Source: Prochlorococcus sp. AG-347-I21 (GTDB taxonomy: Bacteria; Cyanobacteriota; Cyanobacteriia; PCC-6307; Cyanobiaceae). From it: 64,000 nucleotides of DNA. The notes under the pieces were generated by a model. It had not been told where the DNA came from. It did not search any database and saw nothing but the letters and a program-made list of their open reading frames with translations. Below are positions 45,557 to 53,128 of this stretch, one piece after another (the first letter of the stretch is position 1; each line of letters starts with the position of its first letter). A program made the position numbers and the translations under genes. Location of the stretch: positions 1 through 64,000 of the forward strand of contig QCBP01000003.1 of NCBI GenBank assembly GCA_003279055.1. The letters run 5' to 3'.

Positions 45557-45688
45557 ATGGTAAAGATAATCTTAGTTGGTATTATTGTCGCGCTTGTATA
45601 TTCTCAACCGGACCTTCGTCTTACAGTAGCTGATTGGTTAAAAACAGCTTCTGATTTTCTTATTGAATCGGTACAAGTAAAACCTTGA
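45557..45688 (+). CDS. Small membrane or secreted protein, 43 aa
   Basis: ATG start. An N-terminal hydrophobic segment (VKIILVGIIVALVYS) followed by QPDLRLTVADWLKTASDFLIES. Located 77 bases after the DUF1499 gene. Family not recognised. Confidence 0.5.
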   Translation: MVKIILVGIIVALVYSQPDLRLTVADWLKTASDFLIESVQVKP

Positions 45689-45871
45689 ATTAATTTTCAA
45701 TGAATTATTAAATAAGACCTGAGACAGTAATCATTTGTTTAATGCATACAGCTACGAAAATAAATATTATTATCCTGCTTAATATGTATTTCACTTAAAA
45801 AAATAAATAGTTTTAGGAACATAATAGAAAAATGTTTTGAAATTTCTGAATAGTTAACGATAATAAGGGAT

Positions 45872-46927
45872 ATGAAGCTTAGATTATTTGAGTTCTATTT
45901 TATTAAAGACTATTTAAGGCCTTGGTTTGGTCTTATTTATTCTTTATTCTTTCTGTTTTTTTTAGGTGCAATTGGCTATCGAATAACAGAGGGATGGGAA
46001 TGGAGTGATTGCTTATGGATGGTTCTAATCACAATAACCACTATTGGTTTTGGAGAAGTTCAACCTTTAAGCCCTGAAGGCAGGATCGTAACTGTTTTAG
46101 TAATCGTTGGCGGATTGATCTTTATTCAATTTACCTTTCAAAAAGCTGTTAGATTATTCGAATCCGGCTATTTTCAAAGAGTAAACGAATTACGTTTTAA
46201 AAGACTTCTTAGAAAAATGGAAAATCATGTAATTTTGTGTGGATATGGGAGGGTAGGTCAGGAAATATCCAACCAAATAAAAACGCAAAATATTCCAATT
46301 ATTGTTGTTGAGAGTGATGAAGATAGAAAAAAAATTGCTGAAGAAAATGGTTTAGAAGTACTTTGTGCTGACGCCACCCTTGATGAGACGTTAAAACTTG
46401 CAGGATTAGAAAAATGTAAGAGTTTGGTTGTTACCTTACCAAATGATGCTGCAAATTTATATGTGGTTTTAAGTGCTAAAGGTATAAGAAGTTCTATAAG
46501 AGTAATTGCAAGAGCTGGAACTGAAGAAGCTGCAAGTAAGTTGAGATTAGCTGGGGCAAGTATAGTAGTAAGTCCTTATATCGCAGCAGGAAGAGCTATG
46601 GCATCAATGGCTTTAAGACCTATAGCTATTGACTTTCTAGATCTTCTCGCCGGAAGTGAATGTGAGATTGAAGAATTTGAATTAAGTAATGATATTAGTC
46701 TTTTTGAAACAGCAGAGAAAAGATCACTCTCTGAACTTGGAATAGGTAAAAAGAGTGGTGCAAAAATATTGGCTATCAAAGAAAATGAAAAATTGTTCAC
46801 TAATCCTGGAGGTAACTTTATACTTCAACCAGGTCAGGTATTAATAGCATTTGGTAGTAAAGAACAACTAAATATTTTGAACGGATTATTAGGTAATCTT
46901 GTCGTAGCAGTAGAACTATTAAAATAG
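45872..46927 (+). CDS. Potassium channel with RCK (TrkA-N/TrkA-C) domains
   Basis: A 351-residue ion channel. Two spans flank the pore with filter TTIGFGE (56-62). A regulator domain follows: NAD-type fold CGYGRVGQEI at ~118 and ESDEDR, then a TrkA-C domain (~265-345). The TIGFGE filter is the potassium type. Likely adjusts K+ flux across the inner membrane. ATG start. Confidence 0.92.
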   Translation: MKLRLFEFYFIKDYLRPWFGLIYSLFFLFFLGAIGYRITEGWEWSDCLWMVLITITTIGFGEVQPLSPEGRIVTVLVIVGGLIFIQFTFQKAVRLFESGYFQRVNELRFKRLLRKMENHVILCGYGRVGQEISNQIKTQNIPIIVVESDEDRKKIAEENGLEVLCADATLDETLKLAGLEKCKSLVVTLPNDAANLYVVLSAKGIRSSIRVIARAGTEEAASKLRLAGASIVVSPYIAAGRAMASMALRPIAIDFLDLLAGSECEIEEFELSNDISLFETAEKRSLSELGIGKKSGAKILAIKENEKLFTNPGGNFILQPGQVLIAFGSKEQLNILNGLLGNLVVAVELLK

Positions 46928-46981
46928 ATTGATAGAGGTTCGGAATTAATTGCTAAATTGATTTTGGATGGAATAAATCTA

Positions 46982-47341
46982 ATGAAAATATTTAAATTCC
47001 TATTCCTATTCGTAATTCCTGTAATAACTTTAATAATTATTTTTCAAACCTCTTTGCAAAATAGATTTCTAATGGCTTCTGATATTAGAGATGGAGAAAC
47101 AATTTTTAGAAATGTTTGTGCAGGCTGTCATGTAAGAGGTGGATCAGTCGTCCTTAAAGGATCCAAATCATTAAAACTTTCCGACCTTGAAAAAAGAGGA
47201 ATAGCAGATATAGATTCAATAGCTAAAATTGCTAATGATGGGATTGGTTTTATGAAGGGTTATAAAAATAAATTGAAGGATGGAGAGGATAAGGTTCTTG
47301 CACAATGGATTATTCAAAATGCAGAAAAGGGTTGGGAATAA
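46982..47341 (+). CDS. cytM: Cytochrome cM
   Basis: A 119-residue c-type cytochrome. An uncleaved hydrophobic N-terminus (~5-22) anchors it; the haem motif is CAGCH (46-50), the axial Met lies in GFMKGY (M91), and KSLKLSDLEKRG plus the final AEKGW match cytochrome cM rather than c6. CytM acts at low-temperature or high-light stress and in respiration. ATG 46982 removes nine poorly matching codons of the longer frame from 46958. Confidence 0.82.
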   Translation: MKIFKFLFLFVIPVITLIIIFQTSLQNRFLMASDIRDGETIFRNVCAGCHVRGGSVVLKGSKSLKLSDLEKRGIADIDSIAKIANDGIGFMKGYKNKLKDGEDKVLAQWIIQNAEKGWE

Positions 47342-47508
47342 ATGAAAAGCGTACTTGTTGCTAAGTTTTTACTTCTATTAGATGAGCTCTTAATGCCGAT
47401 ATATATTGAATAATTATATATCAAATTAATTTGATTTGTTTATCTTTTAATTTTTAAATTACCTCTTGACTGTAATTTATATTTAACAGACTCATTTCTC
47501 ATTACAAA

Positions 47509-48480
47509 GTGGGCATTTTAAAAAAAATCCTTATTTTTTCTTCTGCTATCTCATTAGTTCTCTCTCAAGAAGCGATTGCTTCAAAAAGATTGAGCGGAGC
47601 AGGTGCTACATTTCCTTCGAAGATTTATACTAGGTGGTTTTTTGACTTAGCTAAATCTGGAGGCCCTAGAGTTAATTATCAAGCAGTAGGTTCTGGATCT
47701 GGAAGAAAAGCTTTCATAGATGAAACTGTTAATTTTGGAGCCTCTGACGATCCAATGAAAGAAGCTGATATAAAAAAAGTTACTAGAGGACTTGTTCAAA
47801 TACCGATGGTAGGTGGCACAATTGCCTTTGGATATAACTACGATTGCGATTTAAAACTTACTCAAGAGCAAGCTGTTCAAGTAGCAATGGGAATGATTAA
47901 AAATTGGAAGGAATTAGGATGTAAGTCAGGTAAATTAACTTGGGCCCATCGATCTGATGGCTCAGGCACGACTAAAGCTTTTACAAATTCTATGGAGGCT
48001 TTCTCTAAAACCTGGAATTTAGGTACTGGTAAATCAGTTAAGTGGCCAGCAGGTGTTGGAGCAAAAGGTAATTCAGGTGTTGCAGGTGTAATTCAAAACA
48101 CACCAGGCGCAATTGGTTATGTAAATCAGTCATATATTAAAGGTAATGTTAAGGCCGCCGCACTTCAAAATCTTTCAGGGGAGTTTCTAAAACCATCTGC
48201 AGGAGCAGGAGCTAAGGCTCTTAATGGTATTACTTTAGATGAAAATCTTGCGGGTAAAAATCCTAATCCAACGGCGAAAGGAGCGTACCCTATTGCTTCA
48301 TTGACATGGATACTTGCTTACGAAAAAGGTAATGGTAGAAATACTAAAGCAATCAAACAAGCCTTTAATACATTGTTAAGTGATGAGTATCAAGATAAGG
48401 CTTCATCCCTTGGATTTATCCCCTTAAAAGGGAATATCCTTTTGAAATCAAGAGCTGCCGTTGAAAAAATAGGTAGTTAA
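47509..48480 (+). CDS. pstS: Phosphate-binding periplasmic protein
   Basis: A 323-residue high-affinity phosphate receptor. Signal peptide ~1-23 (ending AIAS), then GAGATFPSKIYTRWF and GSGSGRKAF for the binding loops, FGASDDPM and RSDGSGTT, all characteristic of PstS. GTG start. First of pstS-pstC-pstA-pstB, with a 105-base gap before pstC that carries repeated elements. Confidence 0.96.
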   Translation: MGILKKILIFSSAISLVLSQEAIASKRLSGAGATFPSKIYTRWFFDLAKSGGPRVNYQAVGSGSGRKAFIDETVNFGASDDPMKEADIKKVTRGLVQIPMVGGTIAFGYNYDCDLKLTQEQAVQVAMGMIKNWKELGCKSGKLTWAHRSDGSGTTKAFTNSMEAFSKTWNLGTGKSVKWPAGVGAKGNSGVAGVIQNTPGAIGYVNQSYIKGNVKAAALQNLSGEFLKPSAGAGAKALNGITLDENLAGKNPNPTAKGAYPIASLTWILAYEKGNGRNTKAIKQAFNTLLSDEYQDKASSLGFIPLKGNILLKSRAAVEKIGS

Positions 48481-48520
48481 ATTTTTAAATAGATGTCAAA
48501 TTATCTTGACTTTCATATAC

Positions 48521-48539
48521 CTTTAAGTCGTCTTAAAGT
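48521..48539 (+). promoter_or_regulatory. Repeats/hairpin between pstS and pstC, possible Pho box
   Basis: CTTTAAGT, three bases, CTTAAAGT: two eight-base direct repeats with an 11-base period as in cyanobacterial Pho boxes (repeats separated by three). The same bases form a perfect seven-base inverted repeat CTTTAAG-TCGT-CTTAAAG. A TTGAC box lies upstream at 48506. Either a PhoB site for pstC or an RNA stem moderating readthrough. Confidence 0.4.
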
Positions 48540-48585
48540 CTTTTACAGCATTTAGTAGTAGATTTATAGAGATATTCTTTTTTTA

Positions 48586-49533
48586 ATGGAAGAGAAATTA
48601 ACTCTTTTCAAGAATCGTAAAAGATTCGGTATCGAAAAAAATATAGATATTATCTTCAAGAATACTGCTCTAGTCTTGTCTAGTTTCGTAGCAATAATAC
48701 TATTAGGAATTATTTTAGTAGTTTTTTTTCAGTCATTTGAATCCTTTTCAAGGTATGGCTTGAAGTTTCTCGTAACCTCTGAATGGAATCCAGTAAAAGA
48801 TGAATACGGAGCTTTTACTGCAATTTATGGCACATTAGTGACCTCATTTCTTTCGTTATTAATAACTATCCCTTTGGGCGTTGGAACTGCAATATTTATT
48901 ACCGAAGACTTTGTGCCGAAAGTTGTTAGAGAAATAATAGGTTCTTTTGTTGAATTATTAGCAGCTATACCATCAGTTGTATTGGGACTATGGGCAATAT
49001 TTGTTATGGAACCTTTTTTTAGAGCCTTTTTTGTCTTTTTACATAATTTCTTTGGTTGGATACCTTTATTCAGTACAGAACCTACAGGTAGGAATTCTTT
49101 GTTAGCAATATTGATTTTAGTAGTAATGCTTTTGCCAATAGTGACTTCTATAGCTAGAGATTCTCTGAATCAAGTTCCTAAAAAGTTAAGAAATGCAGCA
49201 TATGGAATTGGAGCAAGTAGATGGAAAACAATATTTTCAGTGATTTTGCCGGCAGCTTTATCAGGAATTATGGCAGGTGTTCTATTGGCTTTAGGTAGGG
49301 CAATGGGTGAAACCATGGCTGTCACAATGATTATTGGTAATTCCAATGCATTTAGTTGGTCTCTATTATCTCCTGGATATACCATTTCCTCCATGCTCGC
49401 AAACCAGTTCGGTGAAGCTGATGGAAGTCAAGTTTCATCACTCTTTTATGCGGCTTTTGTACTGATGATTCTATCTTTAGTGGTAAATATCTTTGCGCAG
49501 TGGCTAGTTAAGAAATTTAGTCTCAAATATTAG
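48586..49533 (+). CDS. pstC: Phosphate ABC permease PstC
   Basis: A 315-residue inner-membrane protein with six spans. The signature segment ASRWKTIFSVILPAALSGIMAG and RAMGETMAVTMIIGN are the permease loop of PstC. ATG start; pstA follows after six bases. Confidence 0.95.
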   Translation: MEEKLTLFKNRKRFGIEKNIDIIFKNTALVLSSFVAIILLGIILVVFFQSFESFSRYGLKFLVTSEWNPVKDEYGAFTAIYGTLVTSFLSLLITIPLGVGTAIFITEDFVPKVVREIIGSFVELLAAIPSVVLGLWAIFVMEPFFRAFFVFLHNFFGWIPLFSTEPTGRNSLLAILILVVMLLPIVTSIARDSLNQVPKKLRNAAYGIGASRWKTIFSVILPAALSGIMAGVLLALGRAMGETMAVTMIIGNSNAFSWSLLSPGYTISSMLANQFGEADGSQVSSLFYAAFVLMILSLVVNIFAQWLVKKFSLKY

Positions 49534-49539
49534 ATAATT

Positions 49540-50433
49540 ATGAATTCACTTTATTATCAGAAAAGATTATCAAGAAATATAGGAGATAAATTCTTTACTT
49601 CTCTATCAGTAATTTGTGCACTGATAGCAATACTCCCTTTGATTTTTCTAGTCACTTATATTCTTATCAAAGGTGGATCTCAAATCACTCCAGAACTATT
49701 TACTTTAGAACCAAATCCACCTGGAGATGATTTAGACGCAGGAGGTATTAACCCTGCATTGATCGGTACATTAATAATAACTACCATTGCTTCAATTATT
49801 GCAATACCAGTAGGTGTTGGTGGTGGCATATATTTAGCTGAATACTCTAAAGGTGGTGCTTTTTCAAGATTTATTAGATTTGGAGTTAATGTTCTGGCGG
49901 GAGTCCCTTCAATTATTGCTGGTGTATTTATCTATGCCTTAATTGTCTCAACAAAAATTTTGTTTGGAAGTATGTATAGCGGTTTGGCTGGAGGAATGGC
50001 GCTTTCAATATTGATGTTGCCTACAGTGATTAAAACGACTGATGAAGGTTTAAAGCTGGTTCCTAACGAGTTGAGATATGCGTCTCTTGGTGTTGGAGCA
50101 AGTATGTATACAACAATATTAAAAGTCACTTTGCCCTCTGCCTTTAGGTCTATTGCTACTGGCGTTGTACTTGGAATCGCAAGAGCTGCAGGTGAAACAG
50201 CGCCTTTGATCTTCACTGCTTTATTCTCTTACTACTACATAACTGGTTTTGGAGATTTATTTTATGAGATGGGTTCATTGGCCGTATTGATATACAACTT
50301 TGCCCTTGAACCCTACGATGCGCAGAACAAGTTAGCATGGGCGGCTTCCTTTATCCTTGTTTTATCGATATTATCAGTAAATATATTTTCAAGGATATTA
50401 GCCGCTTTTACTGAGAAAACTAAGAGAGTATAA
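49540..50433 (+). CDS. pstA: Phosphate ABC permease PstA
   Basis: A 297-residue inner-membrane partner of PstC. GVGGGIYLAEY, GVPSIIAGVF and ARAAGETAPLIFTA are typical of PstA. Its stop abuts the ATG of pstB with no gap. Confidence 0.95.
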   Translation: MNSLYYQKRLSRNIGDKFFTSLSVICALIAILPLIFLVTYILIKGGSQITPELFTLEPNPPGDDLDAGGINPALIGTLIITTIASIIAIPVGVGGGIYLAEYSKGGAFSRFIRFGVNVLAGVPSIIAGVFIYALIVSTKILFGSMYSGLAGGMALSILMLPTVIKTTDEGLKLVPNELRYASLGVGASMYTTILKVTLPSAFRSIATGVVLGIARAAGETAPLIFTALFSYYYITGFGDLFYEMGSLAVLIYNFALEPYDAQNKLAWAASFILVLSILSVNIFSRILAAFTEKTKRV

Positions 50434-51243
50434 ATGATTAAAACTAATAAAAAAATTCCAAAGAATATCATTTTATCTCTTGAGAATGTCTCTATTAGCT
50501 ATGGCACTTTTCAAGCAGTAAGGAATGTTTTTTGTAACTTTAAAAAAGGAAATATAACCTCTCTTATTGGACCTTCAGGTTGTGGTAAATCTACTGTTCT
50601 TAGATCTTTAAATAGGATGAACGATCTAATTCCTAATTGCTCATTAAAAGGGACTGTCCTCTTTGATGGAACTAATATTTACGACAAAAGAGTAGATCCA
50701 GTTGAAGTAAGAAGAAGAATTGGGATGGTTTTTCAACAACCTAATCCTTTTCCTAAATCTATTTACGAAAATATTGCATTTGGGGCAAGAATTAATGGCT
50801 TCACAGGAGATATGGATGAATTAGTAGAAAGTTCACTAAGAAAAGCTGCTTTATGGGACGAATGTAAGGATAAATTAAATGACAGCGGTTACTCTTTATC
50901 AGGAGGACAACAACAAAGATTATGTATTGCTAGAACCATTGCAATTGAGCCTGAAATAATTCTCATGGATGAGCCATGCTCAGCTTTAGATCCAATCTCT
51001 ACTTTAAAAATAGAAGAGACGATGCATGAACTAAAGAAGAATTACACAATAATAATCGTTACTCATAATATGCAACAGGCATTAAGAGTTAGTGATACGA
51101 CTGCATTTTTTAATGCTATTGAATATGAAGATGGTGATGGAGGGAAAGTCGGCTATCTTGCCGAATTTGATTCTACTAAGAAAATTTTTAACTCTCCAAA
51201 AGAAAAAACTACTCAGGAATATATATCAGGTAAATTTGGTTAA
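50434..51243 (+). CDS. pstB: Phosphate ABC ATPase PstB
   Basis: A 269-residue ATPase. Walker [25 protein letters not shown], signature [16 protein letters not shown], Walker [13 protein letters not shown] and switch His in VTHNMQQA. Closes the pst operon. Confidence 0.97.
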   Translation: MIKTNKKIPKNIILSLENVSISYGTFQAVRNVFCNFKKGNITSLIGPSGCGKSTVLRSLNRMNDLIPNCSLKGTVLFDGTNIYDKRVDPVEVRRRIGMVFQQPNPFPKSIYENIAFGARINGFTGDMDELVESSLRKAALWDECKDKLNDSGYSLSGGQQQRLCIARTIAIEPEIILMDEPCSALDPISTLKIEETMHELKKNYTIIIVTHNMQQALRVSDTTAFFNAIEYEDGDGGKVGYLAEFDSTKKIFNSPKEKTTQEYISGKFG

Positions 51244-51351
51244 TTTATAATTTTTACCTTTAAAAGAATAATTTTTACTTTTTAAGAAAGCTTAGGGGTA
51301 GACAAACAGTATAAATACCTATATAGTTATTTCGAATTAGTAAGTTGATCT

Positions 51352-51441
51352 TTGAAAAACTACCCTTTTCTACCTTTCTTGATTTTTGCAGGGGCTCTCA
51401 TAACAACTGCAACAATAGGATTGCCTGTATTTATTTCATAA
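51352..51441 (+). CDS. Tiny membrane protein, 29 aa
   Basis: TTG start. PFLPFLIFAGALITTATIGLPVFIS is essentially one hydrophobic span after a short polar start. Regular composition makes it plausible; start codon and size keep it uncertain. Confidence 0.45.
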   Translation: MKNYPFLPFLIFAGALITTATIGLPVFIS

Positions 51442-51471
51442 TTTAAGAGTTTCTCTATTGCAGGTGATCAT

Positions 51472-51627
51472 ATGGTTTCAATACTAAATAAAGAATTAAT
51501 TGGAAGTCCTCATAAAACCTTAATAAAGGGAAATTTATTTGACTTTATAAAAAAAAGAGAGAATATGTATCTGTGTGGGAGTAAAAAATCTGTATTAAAA
51601 CCATTTTTAAAAGTGGTTAATTTCTAA
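51472..51627 (+). CDS. Small basic protein, 51 aa
   Basis: ATG start. Lys-rich throughout (SPHKTLIKGN, FDFIKKREN, GSKKSVLKPFLK), with one Cys. No motif recognised. It fills most of the gap before the 48-aa helical gene. Confidence 0.4.
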   Translation: MVSILNKELIGSPHKTLIKGNLFDFIKKRENMYLCGSKKSVLKPFLKVVNF

Positions 51628-51637
51628 TTTATTTTTC

Positions 51638-51784
51638 ATGGATAAAACTAAAGAACAGTTAGAAAAATTAAGAGAAGTAGCAGAAGCCTCTCTTACCAAA
51701 ACGGATGAACTTCAAAAAGTTCTTGCTCAAATCGAAGCTTTAATGTCTAGAGAAGAATCACAAACATTATCAAAGAAGAAGTAA
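51638..51784 (+). CDS. Small coiled-coil protein, 48 aa
   Basis: ATG start. A continuous charged helix (EQLEKLREVAEASLTKTDEL) with heptad-like Leu spacing and a KKK end. No membrane span. Function unknown. Confidence 0.6.
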   Translation: MDKTKEQLEKLREVAEASLTKTDELQKVLAQIEALMSREESQTLSKKK

Positions 51785-51869
51785 TTATTTAAAAAATAAT
51801 TTTAGGTTTTGTACTTTTAATTACACCTCTACAAATCCATTGTAGTTATTAATTGGTTATGCAGAACCC

Positions 51870-51933
51870 GTTCCAAAGTTTTCTGTTAGGTCTCGAGGTC
51901 TTACCTTCTTTAAGTAAAAGACCTCTTTAAATT
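51870..51933 (+). terminator. Strong hairpin, terminator or small-RNA 3' end
   Basis: GAGGTCTT (51895-51902) and AAGACCTC (51918-51925) pair perfectly over a 15-base loop, followed by TTTAAATT. It follows an ~85-base ORF-free stretch, so it may be the tail of a small RNA rather than only the terminator of the 48-aa gene. Confidence 0.5.
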
Positions 51934-51968
51934 GTATGTTTTTTATTATATTTTTATAACCTGCTTAT

Positions 51969-52271
51969 TTAGTTGATTACTTTATAGATTTCTTTCAAGC
52001 AGACATTTACATCAAAAGATTCAGTATTTACAACCTCTAATCCTGTTTTTTCTGTAACTTCAACAGTTGCATTGCATTCGTCTTGTTTAAGAGCCATATA
52101 ACTTGGCTTTATGTCTTCTATATCTAATTCAATACTTGATTCATTATCTACCTTATATTGTTCCATTACTAATGTAAGTGCCTCTATCTCAACGGAAAAA
52201 TTATCATTTGCTTTTGCTCCAAATGGAATTACAAGAAATGGAAATAATATCAAGGCTATTAATTTTTTCAT
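51969..52271 (-). CDS. Secreted hypothetical protein, 100 aa
   Basis: ATG start and a clear signal peptide (~1-21, LIALILFPFLVIPFGAKAN). The mature part has two Cys (DECNATVEV and VNVCLKEI), which could form a disulfide in the periplasm. Family not recognised. Confidence 0.7.
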   Translation of the reverse strand: MKKLIALILFPFLVIPFGAKANDNFSVEIEALTLVMEQYKVDNESSIELDIEDIKPSYMALKQDECNATVEVTEKTGLEVVNTESFDVNVCLKEIYKVIN

Positions 52272-52477
52272 TTCTATAAAATGTGTTTATTTTTTTTATA
52301 ACGTGGATTGTATGCTAAGGAAAGGGTCATTAGCTTTATAAATTTTTTATTATCTATTTTTACTAGTAGAAAATAGATTAATAGATACAAAATAATTGAT
52401 AAAAAAAATAAACGAGACTTTTAAGTATAAATTGGTATATCTAAAAGAAAATTTAAGAAACTTCAATAGGATTTTTT

Positions 52478-53128
52478 TTAAGATTTTATCTCGATAATTT
52501 CTTCTTCAGAAACAATTGCCCATTTTTTAAATGATTTTTTGCAGGGATATCCCCCTGTTAGGTCTCCAAATGCAGGTAAAAATAAAGTATTTTTAGTCTT
52601 ATCCATTGCAAAGCACCTGAATGATAATTTATCCCCATTGTTTTTTATATATATTTTTGGATGATAATGTCCACAAATATTCAATGTTTTATTGTTTTCT
52701 GAATTAACTGGCTCATGGCTAAAGGTAATATTTTTAGTTTTTCTAATATCAAAAATTTTTATATTTTTAATATCACAACCTACATCGTGATTTCCGAGTA
52801 CTAACTCAATGTTGGTTTTTAGTAGTTCGGGAAGATCCTCAACTTTTTTTTGAAGAGTTTTATCTATTGAATATTTGCTGTGGAATAAATCTCCCAAAAT
52901 TATTAACTTTTCAGGATTATATTTTTTTACTATTTTTCTTATTCTTGCGAAATTGTTTTTATCTGAATTATTAGTAAGAGGTATACCATTTTGCTGAAAA
53001 TACTCAGCTTTCCCAAGATGAATATCACATATTAACAACTCTTTTGTTTCCGGTAGAAATAACGCTCTTGAAGGAAGCATCTCTAACAATGTATCTTCCC
53101 AATAAAATATAAAAGAACTTTTTTTCAT
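52478..53128 (-). CDS. pdeM: DNA ligase-associated metallophosphoesterase (PdeM-like)
   Basis: A 216-residue calcineurin-like enzyme. Metal motifs: CDIHLGKA (D35, H37), GDLFHS, GNHD (112-115), SHEP and GHYHPKI. The family accompanies an Lhr-type helicase, a ligase and an MBL nuclease in a widespread bacterial repair cluster; homologues hydrolyse phosphodiesters. It follows the helicase gene with no gap and ends the operon. Confidence 0.88.
   Translation of the reverse strand: MKKSSFIFYWEDTLLEMLPSRALFLPETKELLICDIHLGKAEYFQQNGIPLTNNSDKNNFARIRKIVKKYNPEKLIILGDLFHSKYSIDKTLQKKVEDLPELLKTNIELVLGNHDVGCDIKNIKIFDIRKTKNITFSHEPVNSENNKTLNICGHYHPKIYIKNNGDKLSFRCFAMDKTKNTLFLPAFGDLTGGYPCKKSFKKWAIVSEEEIIEIKS

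Noticed and set aside
47342-47413. 23-codon frame directly after cytM
   Set aside because: Abuts the cytM stop but is very short and lacks any other support.
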